DNA of 64,000 bases from an uncultured Prevotella sp. (GCA_947164965.1 CAMUYR010000001.1:124001-188000), one strand, 5' to 3'. Positions 23,076 to 31,768 are shown, numbered from the stretch's first letter. The notes: generated by a model from the sequence alone, not told the origin. A program made the numbers and translations.

Positions 23076-23813
23076 ATGAAACAGAAAGCAATAACAATCA
23101 GTTTGGTGAAAACCAACAACAACATTTTTGAGAACAATGACGGTGAGCAGCGCATGACGTCAATGGAGATTGCAGAGCTCACAGGTAAGAACCATTTTGA
23201 CGTGTTGAAAGCCATCCGCAAGATGGAACCGGCATGGGAGAAAGTCAACGAAAGCAAATTTGCATTGGTTGACTACAGAGACCAGAAAGGCGAGCTTCGT
23301 CCTTGCTATTCGCTGACGAAGACGGAGTGCCTCTACATCGCCACCAAGTTCAACGACGAGGCGCGCGCACGATTAGTAATAAGGTGGAAGCAACTGGAGG
23401 AAGACCGACAGGAGGCGCTGCAGTGGGAGCGATGGAAGGCACGCTGGGGACAGCCACGACAGTCGGTACACCTGCTGGGATGCACAGACGAGGAGATTCT
23501 GGACGAAGCCGACGACATCATCGGCGAGGAGCTGGACGAGCTGAACCGACGAAGCGACAACTGCTACACACCCACCGAGATCGGCAAGCCCTTCGGACTG
23601 GAGGGTCGCGACCTGAACTCATTCCTCTGCGACAAGAAGATCATCGAGTGGTCGAAAGGCCAATGGCAGCTCACGCAGAAATTCAGACATCAGGGCTTGA
23701 CGGAAAACCGTAGCGTCATCATGCACGGTCGCAACGGTCGTCGCCGCACGGTGTCGCGACTGGTGTGGACAGCGAAAGGGCGTGACTTCCTGATGGAGAT
23801 GATTAGGAAGTGA
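23076..23813 (+). CDS. Rha-family phage regulatory protein
   Basis: A 245-residue protein. The N-terminal Rha domain (about residues 1-115) shows MTSMEIAELTGKNHFDVLK, then KAIRKMEP and YSLTKTECLYIATKFNDEA. The C-terminal part (about 150-245) resembles KilAC/antirepressor-type DNA-binding domains (CYTPTEIGKPFGLEGRDLNS). Rha proteins control prophage and satellite development. It heads the operon with the lysozyme and the DUF3987 protein (gap 32 bp). Assignment of the first domain is firm. Confidence 0.85.
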   Translation: MKQKAITISLVKTNNNIFENNDGEQRMTSMEIAELTGKNHFDVLKAIRKMEPAWEKVNESKFALVDYRDQKGELRPCYSLTKTECLYIATKFNDEARARLVIRWKQLEEDRQEALQWERWKARWGQPRQSVHLLGCTDEEILDEADDIIGEELDELNRRSDNCYTPTEIGKPFGLEGRDLNSFLCDKKIIEWSKGQWQLTQKFRHQGLTENRSVIMHGRNGRRRTVSRLVWTAKGRDFLMEMIRK

Positions 23814-23845
23814 GAAGTAAGAGGTAAGAAGTAAGAGGTAAGAAC

Positions 23846-24274
23846 ATGGAAGCAAGTGAATTATTAATTGAGAAGATCAAGGCGTTTGAGGGCTTCAGCC
23901 GCGACGCCTACCGCGATGCTGCCGGTGTGCTGACCATCGGCTACGGACATACGGGCCGTGACGTCAGGGAGGGCGACCGCATCTCCACGTATGGTGCTGA
24001 ACAGTTGTTGTTGCTCGATCTGGGCGAGTGCGAGGCAGCAGTCAGGCGCTTACACGTGGCCCATACGCAGGGACAGTTCGACGCACTGGTGTCGTTTGCA
24101 TTCAATCTGGGCGTTGGGCGACTGAACCGGTCGACGCTCATCAAGCTGATTCGCAAGGGCGGGTCAAAAACGGCTATCCAGCGGGAGTTCAAACGCTGGG
24201 TATATGCCGGTGGCAAGCGGCTCGCCGGGTTGGAGAAGCGTCGCCAATGGGAAGCCACGAGATTTTTTGAATAA
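23846..24274 (+). CDS. GH24 lysozyme (phage-type endolysin)
   Basis: A 142-residue muramidase. The T4-type triad is present at the exact spacing: Glu15 (FEGF), Asp24 and Thr30 (LTIGYGHTG). The C-terminus has the family's KRRQWEATRFF. No signal peptide, so release would need a holin-like partner; the smalltalk micro-protein across the module is a candidate (inference). In related loci an amidase usually fills this place. It is 5 bp upstream of the DUF3987 gene. Confidence 0.92.
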   Translation: MEASELLIEKIKAFEGFSRDAYRDAAGVLTIGYGHTGRDVREGDRISTYGAEQLLLLDLGECEAAVRRLHVAHTQGQFDALVSFAFNLGVGRLNRSTLIKLIRKGGSKTAIQREFKRWVYAGGKRLAGLEKRRQWEATRFFE

Positions 24275-24279
24275 ACAGT

Positions 24280-26640
24280 ATGTTTTGTTACCAGAAAAAT
24301 TTTAGTCATCCTACGTTGCCCGTTGACGAAGCGCAGTTTTATGCGCTCGTCAGGGCGGCGAAATGGAACGAGAACATTGACAAATACCGTGAGACGGGCG
24401 ACCAGAAGCTGAAGCGAGGACTGCCTGCCTTTATCTTTCAGTCGACATTCGACGAGACAACATCAAAATCAGGTAAGACGGGGGCCTGGCGCAAGCAGAG
24501 TGCCACGCGACTGACCGGACTGGTGGTGATGGACGTGGATCACGTTGATGACCCACGTGGGACGTGGAGTCAAATTGACAATGGAAAATTGACAATTGAC
24601 AATGAGCTGCGCAAACAAATCCTTTTGGTCTATATTACCCCTTCTGGTAAAGGTCTGAAGATTGTGTTCAAGGCTGATCCGAAGAAGGGTAATCTCATCG
24701 ACAACCAGCACGCAATGGCCAAGGTGCTCGGCGTGGTGGTTGACGAAAGTTGCAAGGATGCCAGCCGCATGTCGTTCATCTGCAAGGAATCGGATATTTT
24801 GTACATTGACAAAGAGTTATTTACGTATGAGAACAAGGAATTTAGCGAGCGATATGATGCTCTATATCGAGACGGTCATTCACAGGCTACTAAGACGAAA
24901 GAAAAAGAAGAATTAACGTTAGAGAAAAATGAAGAAGGAGAATATGTGTACCACGGGGTTGAATATGGAAAAATCTGTGAAGCGTGGCAGACCGCGCAAG
25001 GTGGTGCGCCGGCCCCTGGAGACCGCCACCGAACAATGCTGCAAATGGCTCTCGACCTGCGGTATATCTGCGACAACCAGCCGGACATGGTCGACAGGGT
25101 GCTTAGAATGTGCGGATTTGTGCAGGACGTCATTCGCGAGCGGGGCGACAAGGAAGTCACCGACATTGCTCATACGGCTTGTGAGCGAAAGCTGTACAAG
25201 GACATCCCCAAGAGGATGCAAGGGGTACTTGAAAGTGTGGGTATACATGTCGGCCACACCCCAGCAGCTGCAGGAGCTGTGGGAGCAGTTGAAGTGCCTT
25301 ACGAGCAGTTCGCTCAGAGGCTGGAGCCTCTCCTTTGCACCCCTTATGCCGAAGCCTGTCGAGGCGTGACGCGCGAGAACTGGATGGGTGCGGTATTCGC
25401 CTCGGGTGCCATGTACTGCACGCTGATGACGCGCTGCTGGTACCGCCACTTCAGCGGGGCGCTGCAGCGACTGAACCCGCAGGTGCTGATCATCGGACAT
25501 CCCGCATCGGGCAAGAGCTTTGCCAAGGACCTGGACGACCAGATCATGTGTGCCATGCGGGCGAAGGACGAGGAGGTGCGACTGCAGGAGACGCGCTACA
25601 AGCAGGAGCAGAAGAAGCGCGGGACGAGCTCGAAGGCGCAGAAGCAGGACGCGCTGGTGGAGCCTGAGGGCATGATACGCTATCTGCCCACGAAGACGTC
25701 GAACAACATCTTCTTCCGACGACTGAAAAGGGCGAAGGAACTGGTGAACGGTGAGCTGATGCCCCTGCACCTCTATATGTTCGACTCGGAGCTGGATTCG
25801 TCGATAAGTGCCCAGAGCGGCGGTGCCTGGATAGGCAAGCACGACCTGGAGCTGAAGGCGTTCCACAACGAGTTGAGTGGTGTCGACTATGCCAACAACG
25901 ACTCTATCAACGACATCCTGCCCGTGTACTGGAACTCGGTGACGACGGGTACGAACGTATCGCTGCACAAGAAGTTTACGCTGCGTAACATCAACGACGG
26001 ACTCTGCTCGCGTGTGGCCATCTTCCAGATGGAGCGCTCGAACTTCCAGATGGTGAGGAAGAAGCTGGTGGACTGGAAGACGAACGAGGCGCTGAAGCAG
26101 TGGGGCTTTAAGTTTGAGGCGCTGAGCGGTGAACTGCCGCTGGAGCGCTTGACAGACCACGTCTACGACCTCTGCGAGCTGTCGGCACAGGAGGCGGAGG
26201 CTGCCAACGACCTGGTGCTGGACTATCTGCGCAAGCGTGCCGTGTTCTATGCCACATGGTTTACCATTCCAAGAATCATCGCCCGTCAGTATGATGCGTT
26301 CAAGAAGACGGGCCAGCTGGACATCAACGACGACGACCTGAAGTTTGCGACGCTCATCTACGACACCGTCATCTGGTTTCAGGACTACTTCTTCGGGCAG
26401 ATGCTGCAGGACTCGTGGGACAATGCGGAGCGTGAATACGTGCCACGCAGGAAAAACTCGAAGAATGCCGATGCCTATCGGGAACTGCCTGAGACATTCA
26501 CTGCCAAGGAGGTGCAAATGATCTTAGAACTAGAGAAGAACTCTGCCAACCAGCAGTGTCAGCGCTGGATGACACATGGCTTTATTGAGCGCATCAAACA
26601 AGGAAGGTACAGGAAAGTCATTAAGGAAATAGTCGTATGA
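24280..26640 (+). CDS. BT4734-like / DUF3987 (VirE-type) primase-helicase-like protein
   Basis: A 786-residue protein. The N-terminal BT4734-like domain (about residues 15-195) has the primase-like acidic motif GLVVMDVDHVDD and TPSGKGLKIVFK. The middle and C-terminal DUF3987 domain has a P-loop IIGHPASGKS (Gly406 to Ser413) and LHLYMFDSELDS. This architecture is found in VirE/VapE-like proteins of phage satellites and Bacteroidetes islands and is thought to act in replication. Residues 97-108 (SQIDNGKLTIDN) are encoded by a short interspersed repeat at 24572-24606 inserted in frame. Last gene of the operon, followed by a strong hairpin. Confidence 0.88.
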   Translation: MFCYQKNFSHPTLPVDEAQFYALVRAAKWNENIDKYRETGDQKLKRGLPAFIFQSTFDETTSKSGKTGAWRKQSATRLTGLVVMDVDHVDDPRGTWSQIDNGKLTIDNELRKQILLVYITPSGKGLKIVFKADPKKGNLIDNQHAMAKVLGVVVDESCKDASRMSFICKESDILYIDKELFTYENKEFSERYDALYRDGHSQATKTKEKEELTLEKNEEGEYVYHGVEYGKICEAWQTAQGGAPAPGDRHRTMLQMALDLRYICDNQPDMVDRVLRMCGFVQDVIRERGDKEVTDIAHTACERKLYKDIPKRMQGVLESVGIHVGHTPAAAGAVGAVEVPYEQFAQRLEPLLCTPYAEACRGVTRENWMGAVFASGAMYCTLMTRCWYRHFSGALQRLNPQVLIIGHPASGKSFAKDLDDQIMCAMRAKDEEVRLQETRYKQEQKKRGTSSKAQKQDALVEPEGMIRYLPTKTSNNIFFRRLKRAKELVNGELMPLHLYMFDSELDSSISAQSGGAWIGKHDLELKAFHNELSGVDYANNDSINDILPVYWNSVTTGTNVSLHKKFTLRNINDGLCSRVAIFQMERSNFQMVRKKLVDWKTNEALKQWGFKFEALSGELPLERLTDHVYDLCELSAQEAEAANDLVLDYLRKRAVFYATWFTIPRIIARQYDAFKKTGQLDINDDDLKFATLIYDTVIWFQDYFFGQMLQDSWDNAEREYVPRRKNSKNADAYRELPETFTAKEVQMILELEKNSANQQCQRWMTHGFIERIKQGRYRKVIKEIVV

Positions 26641-26663
26641 AAGCCACTATGACAAGCTAAGTT

Positions 26664-26728
26664 TGCAAAAAATGGGACGTTTGCCCTCTCCTTAACATTT
26701 ATTAAGGGGGGGCAACGCTTTTTGCAAT
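26664..26728. terminator. long hairpin ending the module
   Basis: Outer stem TTGCAAAAA / TTTTTGCAA and inner stem around CCTTAA / TTAAGG with GC-rich strands. Palindromic, so it may terminate in both directions. Confidence 0.7.
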
Positions 26729-26737
26729 TATTTGCCT

Positions 26738-26745
26738 ATCTTTGT
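26738..26745 (+). promoter_or_regulatory. -7-like TATCTTTG before a truncated gene
   Basis: Good -7 match directly after the terminator hairpin, but it reads only into the truncated hydrolase fragment. Confidence 0.4.
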
Positions 26746-26761
26746 CCCCAAATTATAATTA

Positions 26762-27232
26762 TTAACAAGGGACTCTGATCCTAAGCGCCCTGAAATAGAG
26801 GAGGCTCTGGGTGTAACTAAGGTAGCTGACATGTTCCAGCCTGTCATGTTCGACTTCGACAGCGATATCTCCAAGAAGCTGATGGCGGCTTTCGAGAACG
26901 ACAACCTCTGCCAGGGCTGGACGCCACGTGGCAATGAACGTATCTCACTGGTACACAACAAACTGGACGGTTGTGTGCCTTACGCCAATGCGACCAAGAT
27001 AGTCGACTTCTTTAAGCAGCAGGGCTTCAAGGTTGACGGTAAATCAAGCGACAGATATGTGGACGGAAATGTCTACTTAAACGATTTCTCACTCCCCGAT
27101 GGCGCATTGAAACCCGATCTGGGCGCTCATGAGGCTGGGGCATTGTATTTTGCTATCGAGTTTCTGCTTGTTGCCAGCCACTATCTCGAACTGGAGGAGC
27201 CGTGGTTCGATCTTTCAGATATTGATTTATAA
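26762..27232 (+). pseudogene. C-terminal fragment of an alpha/beta-hydrolase (secreted lipase-like)
   Basis: The frame is open from 26762 without a start codon at a natural position and encodes the end of a hydrolase. ISLVHNKLDGCVPYANATKI is the typical strand-and-acid segment of lipase/esterase families, and PDGALKPDLGAHEAGALYFA contains a candidate catalytic His. The nucleophile half is missing. ATG 26831 could start a 133-residue protein, but it would lack the active-site Ser. Remnant of a larger gene disrupted by insertion of the neighbouring module. Confidence 0.65.
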
Positions 27233-27236
27233 GGAC

Positions 27237-27290
27237 AACATCGACATAGCCTGCGACGAAGTGGACAATCACGGTGCTGGAAAACTACAG
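27237..27290 (+). pseudogene. decayed duplicate of a DUF4421 segment
   Basis: GCCTGCGACGAAGTGGAC at 27250-27267 is repeated exactly at 27494-27511 inside the DUF4421 fragment, and flanking bases are similar (CATCGACA, TCACGGTG). No continuous frame. It looks like a fragment left by duplication or gene conversion. Confidence 0.5.
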
Positions 27291-27356
27291 AAATTCAGCC
27301 AAAACAAATAATTATTGTTAATTTTGGCTGAGTTTCTGGGGTGAAAAGATGTTTAA

Positions 27357-27554
27357 ATGAAAAAGATTTTTGCATTGGCAGTTATTCTGCTCGCCATCTC
27401 AGGTGAGGCCGATGCGCAGAGCATCCTTCATCGTGCTGACAGCATCCTGACTGCGAAATACCGCAAGGGTGGCATCGACACGGCCTATATCACGCGGCCT
27501 GCGACGAAGTGGACGGTGACGGCGCGGATGAATGTGTCGGGAGCGAAGATTGAG
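27357..27554 (+). pseudogene. N-terminal fragment of a DUF4421 outer-membrane protein
   Basis: It starts MKKIFALAVILLAISGEADA (signal peptide) followed by ILHRADSILTAKYRKGGIDT and YITRPATKWTVTARMNVSG, the conserved N-terminus of DUF4421 proteins. After about 66 residues it runs into the ackA terminator; the frame's stop at 27626 has no family sequence. The whole beta-barrel part is missing. Confidence 0.7.
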
Positions 27555-27570
27555 ACTGTAAAAAGACAAA

Positions 27571-27603
27571 GGGGACACAGTGGAACGGTTCCGCTGTGTC
27601 CTC
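27571..27603 (-). terminator. terminator of the pta-ackA operon
   Basis: GGACACAG / CTGTGTCC stem with inner GGAA / TTCC, 31 bp after the ackA stop codon on the minus strand. Confidence 0.8.
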
Positions 27604-27633
27604 GTTGTGTCCTTGTTAACTATTAAGTCTTAA

Positions 27634-28827
27634 TTACTTCAGCAGGTTCATCGTGTCGGTAGCAATCATCAGCTCCTCGTCAGTAGGAATGACAACGACC
27701 TTCACCTTTGAGTCGTCGGCAGAGATGATAGCCTCTTCGCCACGAACGGTGTTCTTCGACTCGTCGAACTTGACACCCAGGAACTCAAGGCCCTTGCAGA
27801 CTTCTGAGCGCATGCTGACCTGATTCTCGCCAACACCAGCGGTGAAGACGATGACATCGAGACCACCCATGGCTGCTGCATAGGCACCGATGTACTTCTT
27901 AATACGGTAGAAATACATGTCCTGAGCCAGCTTAGCCTTAGGATCGCCATTCTTGGCGGCATTCTCTACGTCGCGCATATCGCTGGAGCCACCAGTCAGA
28001 CCGGCTACACCACTCTTCTTATTGAGGAGGTTCGACATGCCATCGGCATCAAGACCGAGCTTCTTCTCGATGAAGGTGACAGCACCACCGTCGATATCAC
28101 CGGCACGGGTACCCATGACGAGACCTTCCAGCGGCGTGAGACCCATGGAGGTGTCGATACACTTGCCGTCAACAACGGCTGCGATAGAACCGCCATTACC
28201 AACGTGGCAGGTCACCATCTTAGTGCCCTCGGCGGGAATGCCCAGGAACTCGCAAGCACGAGCGCTGACATAACGGTGAGAGGTGCCGTGGAAGCCATAA
28301 CGGCGAATGCCATACTTCTCGTACAACTCGTAAGGAATGGCATACATATAAGCCTTAGGAGGCATGGTCTGATGGAAAGCGGTATCGAACACGCCCACCT
28401 GAGGCAGACCGGGCATCAGCTCCTTCACAGCGTTCACACCCTTCAGGTTGGCGGGGTTGTGCAGAGGAGCCAGGTCAGAGCACTCCTCGAAGGCCTTCAG
28501 CACTTCGTCGGTAAGAATCACGCTCTTGTTGAACTTCTCGCCACCATGCACCATACGATGACCTACGGCGTTGATCTCGTCGAGACTCTTAATCACGCCA
28601 ATCTCGGGATCGGTCAGCAGAGAGAAGATGAACTTCACACCCTCGGTATGCTCGGGGATGTCGTGCATAATCTGCTTCTTCTCGCCATTGGCCAACTTCA
28701 CTTTGACAAAGGCTCCGTCCAAGCCTACGCGCTCAGCACCGCCACTTGTCATCACACTCTTGTCGTCCATGTTGTAGAGTGCGTACTTGATAGAGGACGA
28801 ACCACAATTTAATACTAATATCTTCAT
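27634..28827 (-). CDS. ackA: acetate kinase
   Basis: A 397-residue enzyme interconverting acetyl phosphate + ADP and acetate + ATP, cytoplasmic. Signatures: MKILVLNCGSSSIKYALY (ATP-site loop and Asn7/Ser12 region), GHRMVHGG, GVFDTAFHQTMP, RYGFHGTSH and TCHVGNGGSIAA. Length is standard. It lies downstream of pta on the same strand; together they make acetate with ATP gain, a main fermentation route in this group. Confidence 0.98.
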   Translation of the reverse strand: MKILVLNCGSSSIKYALYNMDDKSVMTSGGAERVGLDGAFVKVKLANGEKKQIMHDIPEHTEGVKFIFSLLTDPEIGVIKSLDEINAVGHRMVHGGEKFNKSVILTDEVLKAFEECSDLAPLHNPANLKGVNAVKELMPGLPQVGVFDTAFHQTMPPKAYMYAIPYELYEKYGIRRYGFHGTSHRYVSARACEFLGIPAEGTKMVTCHVGNGGSIAAVVDGKCIDTSMGLTPLEGLVMGTRAGDIDGGAVTFIEKKLGLDADGMSNLLNKKSGVAGLTGGSSDMRDVENAAKNGDPKAKLAQDMYFYRIKKYIGAYAAAMGGLDVIVFTAGVGENQVSMRSEVCKGLEFLGVKFDESKNTVRGEEAIISADDSKVKVVVIPTDEELMIATDTMNLLK

Positions 28828-28967
28828 AAGCCTCCCCCGACCCCTCCGAAAGAGGGGAGTGCCTGGCGGATTTCAGGGGGATTACCAGACTTTCTATTTG
28901 ATAATACTTTATTTTATTTATTTCATCCCGTAGGCCCTCCTCCCCTTCGGGGAGGTCGGGAGGGGCT
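28828..28967. repeat. GC-rich interspersed repeats between pta and ackA
   Basis: Two copies of a palindromic family, around 28832-28856 (CCCCTCCGAAAGAGGGG) and 28937-28966 (CTCCCCTTCGGGGAGG). The same family occurs in frame in HU (19488-19517) and in the FGGY kinase (57949-57980). Confidence 0.75.
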
Positions 28968-29978
28968 TTACTTCTTAGCGTCCATGGCCTGGCAAGCGGT
29001 GATGGCTACCATGTAGTAGATATCCTCGACAGAGCAACCACGAGAGAGGTCGTTGACAGGACGGGCAATACCCTGAAGGATAGGACCAATGGCAATGGCG
29101 TCGCCCAAGCGCTGAACGAGCTTATAACCGATATTACCTACTTCGAGGTTGGGGAATACGAGCACGTTAGCCTTACCAGCGATGTCAGAACCGGGAGCCT
29201 TCTTGGAACCTACGGAAGGAACAAGGGCGGCATCGGCCTGCAACTCACCGTCGATCTTCAGGCTGGGGTCGAGCTCCTTAGCCAGACGGGTAGCCTCGAT
29301 GACCTTGTCGACAACCTCATGCTTGGCAGAACCCTTGGTAGAGAAGCTCAGCATAGCCACACGGGGATCAGCAAAACCGGCAACAGACTTAGCGGTCTGA
29401 GCAGTGCAGACAGCAATCTGACTGAGCTGGGCAGCATCGGGCATAGGTGTCACAGCGACGTCGCCAACAACCAAGACACCATCCTCACCATATTGCTTCT
29501 CCTTGGAGATGAGCAGCATACCGCCACTGACACAGGTGATGCCAGGAGCACACTTGATGATCTGCAGGGCAGGACGCAGCGTGTCGCCGGTAGTAGACAG
29601 CGCACCGCTGATCTGACCATCGGCACCCTCGGTCTTGATAATCATACAACCCAGATAGAGCGGGTTCTTCACCAGTTTACGAGCCTCCTCGATGGTCATA
29701 CCCTTCGACTTGCGCAGCTCTGCCAGCTTCTCAGCATATTCTTCACTACGCTCGCAGTTCTCGGGATCGATAAGGGTGGCTTTGTCGATATTCGTCAAGC
29801 CCTTCTCCTTTGCCAAGGCATGTACCTTGTCAGGATTACCAATAAGAATAATGTTTGCAATGTCGTCAGCCAGAACTCGATCGGCTGCACAAAGAGTACG
29901 TTCCTCCTCTGCTTCGGGAAGCACAATGCGCTGCTTGTTTGCCTTAGCACGCGCTACGATTTGACTCAATAAATCCAT
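28968..29978 (-). CDS. pta: phosphate acetyltransferase
   Basis: A 336-residue Pta of the short type (no DRTGG regulatory domain) that converts acetyl-CoA + phosphate to acetyl phosphate + CoA. Signatures: RIVLPEAEEERTLCAA at the N-terminus, NPLYLGCMIIKTEGADGQIS, SFSTKGSAKHE and GKANVLVFPNLEVGNIGYKL. First gene of the pta-ackA operon; promoter at 30023-30030. Confidence 0.97.
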   Translation of the reverse strand: MDLLSQIVARAKANKQRIVLPEAEEERTLCAADRVLADDIANIILIGNPDKVHALAKEKGLTNIDKATLIDPENCERSEEYAEKLAELRKSKGMTIEEARKLVKNPLYLGCMIIKTEGADGQISGALSTTGDTLRPALQIIKCAPGITCVSGGMLLISKEKQYGEDGVLVVGDVAVTPMPDAAQLSQIAVCTAQTAKSVAGFADPRVAMLSFSTKGSAKHEVVDKVIEATRLAKELDPSLKIDGELQADAALVPSVGSKKAPGSDIAGKANVLVFPNLEVGNIGYKLVQRLGDAIAIGPILQGIARPVNDLSRGCSVEDIYYMVAITACQAMDAKK

Positions 29979-30022
29979 AGTTTGTTTATTTTAAAATTAT
30001 ATTAATGTATTATATTTGCTTG

Positions 30023-30030
30023 CAAAGTTA
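30023..30030 (-). promoter_or_regulatory. -7 element of pta
   Basis: TAACTTTG on the minus strand, 45 bp upstream of the pta start codon. Confidence 0.65.
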
Positions 30031-30083
30031 CAGAATAATTCTCAATTCGCCATTCACAATTCTCAATTATTTTGCGTTTACGT

Positions 30084-30860
30084 TTACGCCATTTCCTGTG
30101 TCAGGATGCTCTCCAGCTTCTCTGCGGTGAGGCGCAGCTGGAACTCGCTGCGAATGGCCACACTGATGCCACCCGTTTCTTCGGATACCACGATGGCAAT
30201 ACAATCGCTCTCGTGGGTAATGCCCAATGCCGCACGGTGGCGCAGACCTAACTCCTTGGGGATATTCAGGTCGTGGCTCACGGGCAGGATACATCCCGCA
30301 GCACGGATACGGTCGTGTGCTATCACCATGGCACCATCGTGCAAGGGCGAATTCTTGAAAAACAGGTTCTCGATGAGTCGCTGACTGATGGCAGAATCTA
30401 TGCGTTCGCCAGTAGCAACGATATCGTCGAGCGGTGTGGCACGCTGAATCACTATCAAGGCTCCCACCTTTTTCTTGCTCATGCTCAGGCACGACATCAC
30501 AATAGGCATGATGATCTGCTTCAGATGCTCCTTGTCGTGACGCTTGTCGCCACTGGAGAACAGGCGGCGCAAGGTACGCATACGCTGGTGGGCACCCAGG
30601 TTATAGAGGAACTTACGGATATCTTCCTGGAAAAGGATGATGAGTCCGATAACACCCACTGACACCAACTTATCCATAATGGAGCCCAGGAGCTTCATCT
30701 CCAAGACTTGCGAGACGACAAGCCACAACACAACGAAGATCAGAATGCCCATGAAGACATTCAGCGAGCGTGACTCCTTCATCAGCCTGTAGATGTAGAA
30801 CAGCATCAAGGCCACAAGGACAATGTCGACAATATCTTTTATTCCAAATTCGAAAAACAT
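30084..30860 (-). CDS. cdaA: diadenylate cyclase (CdaA-type)
   Basis: A 258-residue membrane enzyme that makes cyclic di-AMP from two ATP. Three N-terminal transmembrane helices (about residues 8-80) precede a DAC domain with the two hallmark motifs HDGAMVIAHDRI (DGA) and LGLRHRAALGIT (RHR), plus SEETGGISVA. It starts 2 bp after folP, the usual folP-cdaA pair of Bacteroidales. c-di-AMP controls envelope turgor and potassium homeostasis. Confidence 0.96.
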   Translation of the reverse strand: MFFEFGIKDIVDIVLVALMLFYIYRLMKESRSLNVFMGILIFVVLWLVVSQVLEMKLLGSIMDKLVSVGVIGLIILFQEDIRKFLYNLGAHQRMRTLRRLFSSGDKRHDKEHLKQIIMPIVMSCLSMSKKKVGALIVIQRATPLDDIVATGERIDSAISQRLIENLFFKNSPLHDGAMVIAHDRIRAAGCILPVSHDLNIPKELGLRHRAALGITHESDCIAIVVSEETGGISVAIRSEFQLRLTAEKLESILTQEMA

Positions 30861-30862
30861 CC

Positions 30863-31681
30863 CTACCTATTTAGCGTTTTAATGATTTTGATACATTCCA
30901 CAGCTTCGCGAACATCATGGACACGAAGGATATTGGCACCTTTGGTCAGCGCAATGGTGTTGAGGACGATGGTTCCCGCCAGGGCTTCCTCTTGAGTAGT
31001 CTGCAACAGACGATAGATCATTGATTTGCGAGACAGCGCCACCAATACGGGGAGATGCAGCATCTGCAGACGCTCCAGCCCGTTCATCACGTCATAGTTC
31101 TGCTCCTCCGTCTTGCCAAAGCCAAAGCCCGGGTCGATAACAATGTCCTTCTGGCCCATAGAGCGCAAGGTGTCGACAACCTCGGCACTGTCGAGCAATA
31201 TCTCCTTGATGCTGCTCTTGCGTGATGTATATATATAAGGTACGCGAAGCCGGCTGACCATACGGAACATCTCCTTTTGGCTGTTTGCTATTGGCTCTTG
31301 GCCGTTAGCCGGGGCACCCACGTCGTTGACGATAGCAACACCATATTCCTCGACAGCCATACGAGCCAGTTGCGGACGGAAGGTGTCAACGCTGACCACA
31401 GCATCGGGCGCCACAATGCGGATGGTCTTCAGGGCCAGTCGCAATCGCTCTTCCTCCTCAGCCTCGGTGGCCGTCTGACTGTTGGGGCGTGTCGAACAGG
31501 CTCCTACGTCGATAATGGCCCCACCCTGCTGCAATATCTCTTCCGCGCGCTTGGCTATCTCGCGCTCCGTCTGTGTACGGCTGGCAACATAAAAGGAATC
31601 GGGCGTAGCATTGAGGATTCCCATCACCTGAGGGGTGCTGAGATCCAACAAATGACCATTGCAATTCAACGTATAATCCAT
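30863..31681 (-). CDS. folP: dihydropteroate synthase
   Basis: A 272-residue folate-pathway enzyme joining p-aminobenzoate and dihydropterin pyrophosphate. Motifs: MGILNATPDSFY, IIDVGACSTRP, VSVDTFRP, NDVGA, DPGFGFGKT and LSRKSMIY, in family order. ATG 31681 (MDYTLNC) is preferred; a TTG start at 31693 would lie on the -7 box. Residues about 126-138 (ANGQEPIANSQKE) are encoded by an interspersed repeat (31277-31311) inserted in the loop after the NDVGA motif. Confidence 0.95.
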   Translation of the reverse strand: MDYTLNCNGHLLDLSTPQVMGILNATPDSFYVASRTQTEREIAKRAEEILQQGGAIIDVGACSTRPNSQTATEAEEEERLRLALKTIRIVAPDAVVSVDTFRPQLARMAVEEYGVAIVNDVGAPANGQEPIANSQKEMFRMVSRLRVPYIYTSRKSSIKEILLDSAEVVDTLRSMGQKDIVIDPGFGFGKTEEQNYDVMNGLERLQMLHLPVLVALSRKSMIYRLLQTTQEEALAGTIVLNTIALTKGANILRVHDVREAVECIKIIKTLNR

Positions 31682-31690
31682 AGCAAGCGA

Positions 31691-31698
31691 CAAAGTTA
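31691..31698 (-). promoter_or_regulatory. -7 element of folP, giving a near-leaderless mRNA
   Basis: TAACTTTG on the minus strand ends 9 bp before the folP ATG, so transcription would start only a few bases upstream of the start codon. Confidence 0.55.
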
Positions 31699-31760
31699 TA
31701 CAAAATCGGGCGAAATACCAAAAAAACTGTTTGTTTTTTCATGTTTTCATTATTTATTGC

Positions 31761-31768
31761 TAACTTTG
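31761..31768 (+). promoter_or_regulatory. -7 element of the caspase operon
   Basis: TAACTTTG, 27 bp upstream of ATG 31796. The -33 box is not distinct. Divergent from the folP promoter. Confidence 0.6.

Noticed and set aside
24919..26517. 532-codon minus-strand ORF
   Set aside because: Antisense to the DUF3987 gene, Leu/Arg/His-rich composition typical of a shadow frame in GC-rich coding DNA.
26831..27232. Functional 133-residue protein
   Set aside because: The homologous region begins upstream of this ATG and lacks the catalytic half, so it is better read as a truncated gene.
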